From assembly GCA_037043015.1 (NCBI GenBank), contig CM073325.1, positions 16,905,001 to 16,969,000 on the forward strand: a stretch of DNA of 64,000 nt, given 5' to 3'. Every line of letters starts with the position of its first letter. Position 1 is the stretch's first letter. Shown here in pieces: positions 55,181 to 64,000 of the stretch. Source of the stretch: Bryum argenteum. Its lineage: Eukaryota; Streptophyta; Bryopsida; Bryales; Bryaceae. The notes under the pieces are model-generated. The model had not been told where the DNA came from. It ran no database searches and saw nothing but the letters and a program-made list of their open reading frames with translations. The position numbers and the translations under genes were made by a program.

Positions 55181-55745
55181 TGTCCGGGGTTATCATTGTT
55201 GTTTTGTTTTGTGAGCATAACATCAAGGTTAGGTCAAGCGGCCATTTTATTCATGCCAACCCTACAAGGGTTAGGTGTACTTATTTATTCTCTCATGATC
55301 GCACATATTCTTCTTGCCGACCCAGGACCATTTGTGCTGCTTTTTCCACTTCAATTTTCCCGAAAAGGACTTGCAATGGTTATGCGAGACAATGCCTATC
55401 GACACCTGGTGCAGGGCGGAATAAAGAGAGGAGTTATGATGCTGCAACGAGATAGCATAGAAGTTGAGCTCAGGTAGAGACCTATTTCTGGGCGTCAAGG
55501 GCAGTCATTATGATTAGAATGTTGAAAGATGTGATTCATTTTTTTTTCAATAAAATACCACATTTCTTTAATATCTTTTAGTATTTAAGCTCAAGTGACT
55601 ACTATATGTCAACTTAAAATCGATCACTCAGATCCATGCACCTGTACCTCAAATCTAGAAAACAGTTGATCAGTTGTGGGGGTGTCCGCTTGCAGGTAGT
55701 TGGAACTGGTGCACCGGCCTTTCACGTAGAATTGAAGAGGCAAGC
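55181..55745 (+). CDS. Candidate spliced gene fragment with membrane-like segment
   Basis: A possible exon at 55181-55473 follows a TTACAG acceptor and ends CTCAG before GTAGAG. Its open frame has a long hydrophobic run (LGVLIYSLMIAHILL, then PFVLLFPL) and a charged tail. A second possible exon starts after TTGCAG near 55693 (VVGTGAPAFHVELKRQA) and stops. I do not recognise a family. Codon phase across the gap was not established. It may be a real small membrane protein or chance. Confidence 0.25.
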
Positions 55746-56787
55746 CTGACAATCACTGTTCATAACTCTTGTTTGTCGTTTACATTTGACACGCAAGGAT
55801 ATCAATCAATATCTCTTCTGCCGCTCCTGTTACATACCGCCAAACAGTTTGGTAGCTTTCATAGCTGAGTAAGGTAGTGCTCGCAAGTACTTGCTTGCAA
55901 CTTTAATGTAAACCACCCCCACCCACACTAGATTTCTTCACTCACAACTTCACCATTTAATGATACATCCTCACTTTCCATGCTTCAATCAAAGCTATTC
56001 TCTCGACTGATCACTCCCTTCTGACAGTAATCAACACTGCTTTTTCAGAACAGGGTGCCATCACTACCAACGCATAGTTCATTTTAAGATCCGGTCATTG
56101 CATTAGACCTCAACGGTAGCAGGCTTTCCAAGGTGTGATACTTCACGTCTCGTAGTTAATATGATGAATCAGCAATTGCGACCTAATCATCAAAGTTTGA
56201 AATTGTGAGGTACACATTATGGTATACCTCAGAGCACTCACGAGTGTGCCGTTTTTTTGTTATATGATGACAAGCTGAAATTGCGTGATATAAGATATCA
56301 CAAGGCGAAGAGCAGAAGAAAGAGGCCATGACAAGTAGAGTCCTATGTAGATCAGAAATTACAATTTACATAGGTCGTCTTATCAACTGGCACAGGCGCC
56401 AATGCAGCGTGGTGAACAACGAGGTTACTGATTGCAGTTCCTACGAATCTAGACTAGTGCAGTGTTCTTGTAATAAATCTATCAACTGCAGCACCATGGC
56501 TGGATGCACTTTATATTATGTACACAGAAGGTTTCCCCTGCCAGGCTCCATAACATTGTAAATGGGAACCAAACTACGAGGTTACGAGTCAACCTGGAAC
56601 TATTATGCTTGTGAAAAAGGGACTGTTATAAGTTAAAGGAGACTAGATGGAAATGGGAATGATGCAATAAGTTGTGGTTCCACTAGAAAAGAATCGAAGA
56701 AGACGAACATAACATTGCTAAGCAGGAGCATTGAATGTTATGAATCATGCTTAGTAATGTTATGGATGATGAGGTGGAGAGCAGAGC
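55746..56787. other. Intergenic stretch 3' of the desaturase gene
   Basis: No convincing reading frame on either strand. The part nearest 56788 is probably the 3' untranslated region of the minus-strand desaturase. Confidence 0.4.
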
Positions 56788-57357
56788 TCACAGAAGGTTG
56801 ACCTCTTTGTTGTGGACCCAGCTGAAGGCCTTCCGCCGAGGCTCGCCTTTAGCGGCGCGACTGTGGGTGCGCTCGGCAAGGCGGTGAATGCGGGCAGGAA
56901 GGCCACAGACAAACTCTTGGGCGATCTGAGCTTCACTGGACAGCCCTGTGAGGCTTTCCACATTCCAGAACTTGATCAGATGGTCCATGATGCTCGCGTA
57001 GTCCATGGCGGTGTAGACGCCGCATCGCTGCGCCACGGACGAGTAGTCGTCGAAGAGGTTGGGATTCTCGCCGTCGTACATGAGGTGCGCCGGCATGGTG
57101 ATCTTCTTCTTCATCATCTCCTGGAACGAGAGCATGGCCCCGTTCGGGTCTAGCTCAAAGAGCTTACCTACAATGCGACTGTACGCGATCTCGTGCCGCT
57201 TCTCGTCAGACGCGATGATGCCGCATATCGTGGCTAGCTTGTGCTCGCCCATCTGCTTTGCGTGACGCGCCGTGTTGCCGTGGGAAATGAACGTCGCTCG
57301 CTCCTGAAACGACGTGTAGATGAAGCCGTTGTAGGGATTTTGATCGATTTGTGGCTC
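56788..57357 (-). CDS. Acyl-[ACP] desaturase, exon 3
   Basis: Encodes residues 225-413. It contains the second di-iron motif DEKRHE (residues 275-280) and the conserved block [28 protein letters not shown] and the C-terminal [12 protein letters not shown] also match the family. The acceptor is TTTTGCAG before GAGCCA. The stop is at 56788-56790. No internal defects were seen. This end of the enzyme completes the fatty-acid channel and the dimer interface known for plant stearoyl-ACP desaturases. Confidence 0.9.
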   Translation of the reverse strand, partial: EPQIDQNPYNGFIYTSFQERATFISHGNTARHAKQMGEHKLATICGIIASDEKRHEIAYSRIVGKLFELDPNGAMLSFQEMMKKKITMPAHLMYDGENPNLFDDYSSVAQRCGVYTAMDYASIMDHLIKFWNVESLTGLSSEAQIAQEFVCGLPARIHRLAERTHSRAAKGEPRRKAFSWVHNKEVNLL

Positions 57358-57456
57358 CTGCAAAACGGGCCATTCTCTTTGTCAGTACCCCCTGTTTTCG
57401 GACTTGATGTTGATTCTATGGTCAATGAGAGAGTGAGTTGGGAGCTGGGTGGTTAC

Positions 57457-57991
57457 CATGCCAGAGCCGATCAAGTACTGCGTAGTTTGTTCCACCTTGC
57501 GCATGTCCACGCGGCCAGAGAGATAGAGGTAGCGATTGAGGAGATCCCCGTGGCGATTCTCCTCGGCGGTCCAGGCGCGTATCCACACGCCCCACGGCGT
57601 GGGGCTGCACCCGGTCGTGTCTCGCACGCCTTCGAACGTGTTGAACATCGTCTGGTATGTGGGTAGCGCTTCTTCCGTGATCATGTCACCCACCAAGCAC
57701 ACCAAGTAGTCGTCAGGGAGCTCCCTGGCCCGCTCCCGCAGCGCCCGCACCTCGTCGAAGAAGCTCTCTGACGACGCGTCCGGCAGAAAATCCTGCGGCT
57801 GCCACGACTTCGCCACTGGCTTTAGCATTGGCAGTAGACTCTCCTGCGCCCAGTCATCTAGCGACGCTATCACCTCCAGCTTTTCCACCGGAATGTGCTT
57901 CTCCGCTGGCTGCTTTCGCGTCTGTCGTCCCCATTGCTGGTATGGCGTCATCACCTCACGCAGCGGAGTCTCCAAACTCACCTTCCTCTCC
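57457..57991 (-). CDS. Acyl-[ACP] desaturase, exon 2
   Basis: Encodes residues 46 (split) to 224. It holds the first di-iron ligand region [11 protein letters not shown] (Glu 152-153) and EENRHGD (residues 189-195, His 193). The [10 protein letters not shown] and [10 protein letters not shown] blocks are also typical. The donor is ATG before GTAACC; the acceptor is TTGCAG before GGAGAGG. Intron 2 is 99 bp and falls after IGSGM, a position also used in flowering-plant homologues. Confidence 0.9.
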
Positions 57992-58668
57992 CTGCAATTT
58001 TACCAACCATGTCTTAACTCCCGCTACAGATTTCTTCATCACAACATTCTTCCAATACCAGCTACCGAACTAGCTACCGAACGGTAGTTCTCTCATTCAA
58101 GAGCAATCACCAAGACAACTAGCTTTCTTGGGCGATTGAAAACAGCTCACAAGACGATACACATTGCTTCTCAGTTCCCGTGTGCATTGAAAGAGAAAGT
58201 GACTGACACCAAGACCGGTCAATCGAAGCGCATACACTACAAACACCGGTTACTTAGCAAAAGGAACACCACGGGGTTCCAGGCCTTGGGAAACGAATGA
58301 TGTGATTAAACTTCCTTCCAGAAAGTGTGCAGACACTCTTAATGGTGACTATCTTGCTTGATTATGATCAATAGCAAGATAATCAGCTTAACATCGATGC
58401 AGACTTTATCGACGACATATTCACTGGTAGTGTGCTCCATAGGTCATTGAACTGGAACTACATCGTGTTTAACAAAGTTTGATGCACTCTCTAAATTGAG
58501 ACTCCCTGAAGTGCATTGCGTTTTCGGGTTCTACACTGAGCGGTCACAAACCCTTCGGGAACAGAAAGTACCGACCCAAAATATGCTGAGAACGCACGAA
58601 ATAAAAAATAATATCTAGTCTCAGTTCTAAAAAAGTAACATTGAGCTGAAACAGGGGAGCTCACTCAC

Positions 58669-58805
58669 CTGGGAAGAGAGGTAGTCATAACGACCTTGAG
58701 CAACCGACGCTTCTTCTTGCTCTCCACGTCAAGCCTCCGTCGCCCAGAGAACGAAGGCTGCATTGCTGCACGCATTGGCGCTTCCAGGAGCGCCGTAGAC
58801 CCCAT
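58669..58805 (-). CDS. Acyl-[ACP] desaturase, exon 1 (plastid transit peptide)
   Basis: The complete gene gives a 413-aa soluble plastid enzyme that introduces a cis double bond into stearoyl-ACP, using ferredoxin and O2. Exon 1 (ATG 58805) encodes 45 residues plus two bases. They are rich in Ser, Arg and Ala with few acids (MGSTALLEAPMRAAMQ), typical of a plastid transit peptide. The donor is CCCAG before GTGAGT and intron 1 is 677 bp. Phase joins correctly to exon 2. Substrate preference (18:0 versus 16:0) cannot be told. This is the best-supported host gene in the window. Confidence 0.88.
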
Positions 58806-59742
58806 AGCTAAACCAACCTAGAGCGAAACTTACAGAGACAAACTGCAATGGGATAGTACTCAGACGACCAATGCAGGCTCCCGAATAGCTAACTGATCGC
58901 GCTACTGATCAATTTCGAGGGAGGTCTCCCTCTGGGAACCAGCAACGATACTTCATCCCGATCAGGCAACACTCTCCTGTGAACTAGTCAAAGATTCCGA
59001 AGGGCGACAATCGCGTAAACACAAGCTCCTTGCTAAGAGTGAGTGCGCTGAGAGAGCTAGCGATTGAATGCGGGAGGGGAGAAAAGGTGGTTGAGAGCTT
59101 GAATTGGTGGGGGATTGCAGGGACTGCAGTGACAGTTGCTGTGCAGCAGGGGATGGTTTTAGGATGGCAGTGGTGGTGGCACTATAAACCCGGGAGTGGC
59201 TCCGTCGCCTGGCGGGCGGACGGGTGGGAGGGAGGCTGGGACCGACCCAGTGACGAAGGCAGGTAGGCAGGAGGGGCCGACCTCCTCAATTAAGTCACCT
59301 CACATAAGAAAAGTTTAACCTGCCCGACCGCTCTCTCTGTTGGACTGCCCGTCTCCTCAACCTCTCGTTCGTTCGTTCCCACCCTGCCGGCCTGTTCCTT
59401 TCTTAAGAGCTGCAGTATGCACTGGCCATCGCTTAAACACAAATTTCTGCACTTGTCTTTAAATCACTCAAGTCTCTTGCATGCGATCTTCACGCGGTCA
59501 GGTGCCTTTTTAATACCATGCGTTGATGCAGATAGTTTTGGATCAATGTCAAAACTGCAGGATCAGTACTCTGCACTCAACTTCTTTCCAACTTCAGAAA
59601 TACCTACAGCGACTTCTGATTTCATCAATGAATCTGCTCCTCATAACCCCAAAAGCGTTCCATCAGCCACTTACTGAAAACTCAATCATCTTCCAGTTAC
59701 TGAAAACTAGTGTGGAGATCCGTTATTCCAACATACGAAAGT
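58806..59742 (-). promoter_or_regulatory. Upstream region of the desaturase gene
   Basis: Likely 5' untranslated region and promoter, less AT-rich than its surroundings, with a patch of GGGTGG/GGGAGG motifs near 59215-59240. No certain minus-strand TATA box. A plus-strand frame at 59030-59266 is not convincing. Confidence 0.4.
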
Positions 59743-59746
59743 TTAA

Positions 59747-60110
59747 CCCTTAAACACCTAAGGTGACCCGAGGGGCTCTTTTCCAACAGAATCTCTGCTA
59801 TGTAGCTCTCAATGTACTCAACTTTTCACTTATATTTGGATGTCAAACTGGTCACCTTCTTGTGATGCATTCAAAAAGTGAAATTTTAGAATTCAAATCA
59901 CAATTTGTATGAGTGATTTTGTGCTTTGAAAGGATTGTGGTAGGTAGGTTGGGGTTGTACATAACCTTGTAGGAGGTTGCAAGCTCATCATTGATTAGAT
60001 CATTCATGATGCCCAAGTTCAAAAAGTGCACTATTCATGATGCCCAAGTCCAAAAGATGTTGTGATCCAATTTTGGGCTGCCCGTTTTAGACACTTTAGG
60101 CGTTTAAAGG
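59747..60110. mobile_element. TTAA-flanked MITE, 364 bp
   Basis: TTAA at 59743-59746 and 60111-60114. Left end CCCTTAAACACCTAAGGTG; right end, reversed, CCTTTAAACGCCTAAAGTG, an imperfect 19-bp inverted repeat. No coding capacity. Confidence 0.8.
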
Positions 60111-60236
60111 TTAAGTTCAAATGGAGCGCTATAAACAACAATCCCTTGTTCCCTCTTTTCCTTGCTTATAAAGCATCCTCACTCCCTTGCTACAACAAAC
60201 TTATGTTAATGTTGCAACCCTAACAAAATTGATTAA

Positions 60237-60499
60237 CCCCTAACTCTCCTTGTTGCAAAACGGTCTAAGTCACAAAATGTGACCTTCCTTTGGATTAAGC
60301 TCAAACAATCTCAATCCAAGCATTCTTTAAAAGATTCAACCGTAAGATCTCAAAGTTCACTTGACATTCTTCTCACATACCAAATTTGAACCGTTCATTC
60401 TTCCTCATTTGTAAGATTATAATGGTCAAAGTTGGCTGATTTTTTCTCCTGCGCGAACCTCCAAACCCGATTTGGGTTTTAAGAATCTTGAGTTAGGGG
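60237..60499. mobile_element. TTAA-flanked MITE, 263 bp
   Basis: TTAA at 60233-60236 and 60500-60503. Ends CCCCTAACTC and GAGTTAGGGG are a perfect 10-bp inverted repeat. CAACCGTAAGATCT lies about 100 bp from the left end, as in the MITE at 4011. Confidence 0.85.
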
Positions 60500-60503
60500 T
60501 TAA

Positions 60504-61749
60504 ATATCTTTGCTTGAAATTAATGATTCAATCTTTTTCAAGATCACCTAGTGTTTGACTTTCTAATATTAGTGTAAAAAGATAAAGCGAGGATTGCTAA
60601 GAGTGTTGCACCGGATTAGAGCTTTTATTTAATGAATATCTTGTAGGGTCCTAAACACACTATATCATACGCTGCACTCGTCCAAACTTTCTCACTTTGT
60701 CCCGTTGTTCAAGCCGTTCTCGTTTTATACTGTAGGGACGTTTTAAATAGGGAGTCGAGGCCAACAAACCCCAAGCCAATTCACTCACTTTTTGAGTGCC
60801 ATTAGCTCTATAGGCCGCTTGGAGAACACATTATAAAATTGATAAAGTGGAGATGAGAGGAGGCATAAGGCATAAATTGCCCTTGTTTTTTTCTGATCGT
60901 AAGGCATGTTTTCTCCTTGGTTGCAATGTTGCAACAATTGGCCTCAGTCCAATATTATAGTGTCATGATTATAATGTATGTCATTATGGTGGAAGGGGAT
61001 GGAGTTTAAAGGGTGGCACAAAGTGTTTGGATGTGGGACATTGTGAAAGCAGAAACCACCATGGAGGTGGCATTTGATCACAAGCAGATTAAAGAAACAA
61101 AAGTACATGAAGATAATAAGACGAGAGAAGAGGAAACAAGAAGATGAGAAACAAGGAAGAGAAGAAGAGGAATTCGCTCAACCAGATGCCTTCAGAAGGG
61201 TCTTTACTTTTTTAGGTGTTTTTTTAAAGTCTTAGATCAGATTGGGGCGCACCATAAGTTTTTGGAAGCTAAGTTGATTGTGCATCTACCTCTAAAATCT
61301 CAAATGCATAGGATCAAAAACTTAAGGCTCTTTGCTAAAAACTAGGGCTCTTTTATCCAATCGCAGGTAATCAAACTCCTTGACAATCCCAATTTTGGGA
61401 GGCCACTTATCTCACTCTCTACAACTCGGAATTGGACATGCTTACTACCATTCAAAAGCCCTATAAGAATTCTACCACCATGTCAAATGTCACTCTACTT
61501 AGTCAACAAATGAGAGAAAAATAGAGAAAACAATAGGCGACTCTCCGTGGAGTAATAAGAAATTAAACACCATCTAACATCTAATTAAGCCAAATATAAG
61601 TACTAATTGAATGGAAAAGAAGATCAAGAGAGCTGAAAAGAACGCCCATGGCCTTCCTTATCATTAAAGTAACCATTAAAGTGGAAGAGGAAGAGAGACA
61701 AAATCAAAATAGATAAAGAGTCTTAAAGAAAAGTTTCAAAACAAGTTTT
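60504..61749. other. Gene-free stretch
   Basis: AT-rich, with a purine-rich patch near 61090-61180. No gene or structured repeat was recognised. Confidence 0.5.
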
Positions 61750-61753
61750 TTAA

Positions 61754-62725
61754 CCCTTAAACGCCCACGATGTCGAAAAACGACATTTTAGATGTACATC
61801 AGAAACTTTGAAGAGCCATATCTTCTTCATCCGAGGTCCGTTATGGATGAAATCACTTGGATTAGGTTATAAATCAAGTCTAGTTTGTGTTGTAAAGTTT
61901 TCAAGCCCATAAAATAAGGTATGAATTAATGGAATGCACTTTAGTGAAAACAACTCTTGTTTTTGGGTTTCCAAGCATGGGACATGTATTACCATTGCAA
62001 GCCAATTATGTGAAATTTAAAATATTTTTTCATGATTTTTTTTTTCATGATCATGATCTTAAGGTGATTCTTAACAACTTTGTAGTGAGAAGTTTTTTGA
62101 TCCAAATGATTTTGCTATTGGATTTGCAATGATGTTTTGTCAACAGAAATAGTGAGAAAATGGATGATATTTGAGGAGCTAAATCTCCCTCATCCACCGT
62201 TGGATTTCAACTTAATTTTTTGGGATGGCCTCCAATTAGAGTCTAGTCTAAGTGGTAGAAACCTTAACAAGATCGAAGATGTTTTGAAGATAAGGCATGA
62301 AATTGAATGCAAAGGGTCTAGTTTTGGACTATTTTTCCTTTGTAAAATGTTCGGTAGTTTTTACCATTGCATGGCTTTTATTTGAGCCAAGAAATTTTTT
62401 GATGAATTTTTGTTCGGTAAAGGAATTATTAAGATGAAGGTGAACATCTTTCTAGCTGGTGATTTCTTCATTGCAATAGGTATATTGGTAGCATTTCCAC
62501 CTCAAAGTGAAAATGATGAAATTTTGCAGTTTGTTTTTGATACTAATATGTTATGATCTCCCAATCTGTAAGGCCTCATGACTCAAATATTGGTCCACAT
62601 GATCTTCGATAAGTCTATTACAAGTTTGTACGGTTGAGATCTTAATAGCTTCTCTTGATTTTCATCTATGACAATTTCTATGGAAATGTGCTTTTCTGCT
62701 AAAAATCGGCTCGGGCGTTTAGGGA
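61754..62725. mobile_element. TTAA-flanked element, 972 bp
   Basis: TTAA at 61750-61753 and 62726-62729. Left end CCCTTAAACGCCC; right end, reversed, TCCCTAAACGCCC. A subterminal hairpin word TGTCGAAAAACGACA is present. 61800-61930 is a diverged copy of the 372-bp unit at 15660. TACGGTTGAGATCT (62629-62642) lies about 85 bp from the right end. Two frames of 67 and 82 codons show no transposase motif. Confidence 0.8.
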
Positions 62726-62729
62726 TTAA

Positions 62730-63180
62730 AACAATACAAGACGTGGTCAAGGGCGATTCAACCTAACCCTAGGATGGTTTGCCCTAACACTAACACTAGA
62801 AGCTGTACATTTAGTTGTATCTACACATTTAGGTTCACATTTATGAGCTGCACCTCACATTTGTTCCGGCAACATACAAAGATACTTCTAAAAACCTTTT
62901 GTACTAGTGTGGTATTTAGGTTCCTTCATTGCATCGGGTAGATACAAACATGAGATGTGTCATTTTCTTTAAAGACTGAGTTGTTCTTTGTCTTTGTTGG
63001 CTTTGTAGTAGGAACTCTTTGCAGTGATGTGGTGAAATTTATGGGGTTCATGAGAGTACGACTTTAATTATTGTTCAGAAATTTTGTATGGTTGTTGAAA
63101 ATAAATTTAAACCATTAGTAATTGAAAAACAAACCAATACATTATTACTATATCAATTAGAATTGCTAAAAGAAATGTCA
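62730..63180. other. Spacer before the Harbinger fragment
   Basis: AT-rich and gene-free. It may be part of the PIF/Harbinger element; no terminal repeat was identified. Confidence 0.4.
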
Positions 63181-63186
63181 TTTTGA

Positions 63187-63898
63187 GGAATCAAGAGGCA
63201 TTTTTTATGTGATAGGGGCCGTAGATGGTAGTCACATTCCTATGATAGCCCCTCTTTTAGATCCTACTTCTTATTATTATAGAAAGGGTTTTCATTCGAC
63301 TCTACTCCAAGGTGTAGTCGATGCTAAATGTCGGTTTTGGGATTATGATTCCGAATAGGCCGGTAGATGTAATGATTAAACCTAGTTCCAAAACTCACAT
63401 ATTGAGACAAAAATCATGAATAGACAATTAGCATCTTACAAACTTATAGATGATGCCGCTTATCCCTCAAGGTTGTGGTTTTATTCTCCTTTTAAAAGAA
63501 AAAAGGAGGATTTGTTAAGAGCCAAGGCTCATTGGAATTTTATCCAATTCTCCACAAAATACCTGTAGAGAGGGCATTCGGGATTTTGAAAAGGCGTTGG
63601 AGTATCCACTTAAAATATAGACATATCTTTTAGACATATTCCCTCTTTGGTGACTACTTGCATATGTTTGCATAATATGTATATTGTTCAGAATGATGTC
63701 TTTGAGAATGATTGGGCCAAAGAAAGTGATGAAATGATGAAAAGAGAGAGCTTTGTGCCCAGTGGACAATTTGAAAGAGTTGACATTTTTAACGTTGCAT
63801 TGAGAGAGTGTCACACTTATATTGTAGCTGTTGATACATGGCTTATGACAATGCGGCGTTATCAACAGCTACAATATAAGTGTTTTATTTTTTCTTAA
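63187..63898 (+). pseudogene. PIF/Harbinger transposase (DDE_Tnp_4) fragment
   Basis: The frame starting FEESRGIFYVIG carries VDGSHIP (first catalytic Asp), YRKGFHSTLLQGVVD and then a stop near 63356. After a frame change, DDAAYPSRLWFYSPF supplies the second Asp. A further change gives PVERAFGILKRRWSIH with the Glu of the DDE triad. The last frame (63647-63898) has the C-terminal TCICLHNMYI block. The N-terminal part is missing and several stops and shifts make it inactive. The right part overlaps the hairpin at 63813. Confidence 0.8.
63813..63883. repeat. Perfect 24-bp inverted repeat (hairpin)
   Basis: ACACTTATATTGTAGCTG and the following TTGATA (63813-63836) are perfectly complementary to 63860-63883, with a 23-nt loop. 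It overlaps the end of the Harbinger fragment's frame. The origin could be a small-RNA-like foldback, a terminal repeat pair, or a recent inverted duplication. Confidence 0.85.
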
Positions 63899-64000
63899 TA
63901 CCGTATGCAAAAATATGAGCAAATTTTTTCAAGTATAAGTTTATTACCTTGTTCATTTGCATTCTTTACGAATTCCGGCTTTATCTCCTTGCGTAAGGCA

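Noticed and set aside
56812-57666. Plus-strand frames antisense to the desaturase exons
   Set aside because: Mirror frames of strongly conserved minus-strand coding sequence.
61929-62385. Two short frames inside the TTAA element as a transposase
   Set aside because: No DDE or DDD motif and no Cys-rich tail; low-complexity Phe/Leu-rich composition.

Overview
This window looks like nuclear DNA of a land plant, dominated by transposable elements. The evidence is an interstitial plant-type telomere tract (AAACCCT units, 24813-24855), a nuclear-encoded plastid acyl-ACP desaturase with two GT-AG introns, a large Athila/Tat-like Ty3 retrotransposon with a tRNA-Asp-type primer site, and plant-style hAT and PIF/Harbinger remains. 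I cannot name the species. A non-flowering lineage is possible but unproven.

Layout. 1-1077 is a satellite-like array. A complete 14.6-kb Ty3 element (1083-15654, target duplication GTCAA, near-identical 1371-bp LTRs) sits in it. It holds gag and pol, separated by a 1165-bp MITE with TTAA ends, and a 4-kb 3' module with two extra reading frames behind a heat-shock-element-like promoter. From about 17.5 to 36.3 kb lie at least four gene units driven by extraordinarily GC-rich GGTCGG/CCGACC arrays ending in a shared TATA-box core promoter. They form two convergent pairs: a kinase-like pseudogene facing an intact 526-aa repeat protein (17.5-23.1 kb), and a RING-H2 pseudogene facing an hAT transposase pseudogene (28.0-36.3 kb). 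A fifth GC array (25.1 kb) has no gene. 36-45 kb is mostly gene-free but holds a 21-bp-period repeat and a cluster of CTATTGAC motifs.

From 45 kb: a small gene for a SIN3-type paired-amphipathic-helix protein (45152-46373, minus strand); a decayed LINE (48581-54447, minus) split by a 613-bp solo LTR that carries a second heat-shock-element-like array; a weak candidate spliced gene (54.9-55.7 kb); the acyl-ACP desaturase gene (56788-58805, minus); several TTAA-flanked MITEs (59.7-62.7 kb); and a PIF/Harbinger transposase fragment with a perfect 24-bp hairpin (63.2-63.9 kb).

How the parts relate. The only clear host genes are the desaturase (plastid fatty-acid desaturation) and probably the PAH protein (transcriptional co-repression). 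The rest is a layered TE landscape. Most interesting are the convergent two-gene units with common GC-array promoters, the two LTR-type promoters with 10-bp-periodic heat-shock-element arrays, and a TTAA-target MITE family with a conserved internal CAACCGTAAGATC word. All calls are by eye; no database search was run.
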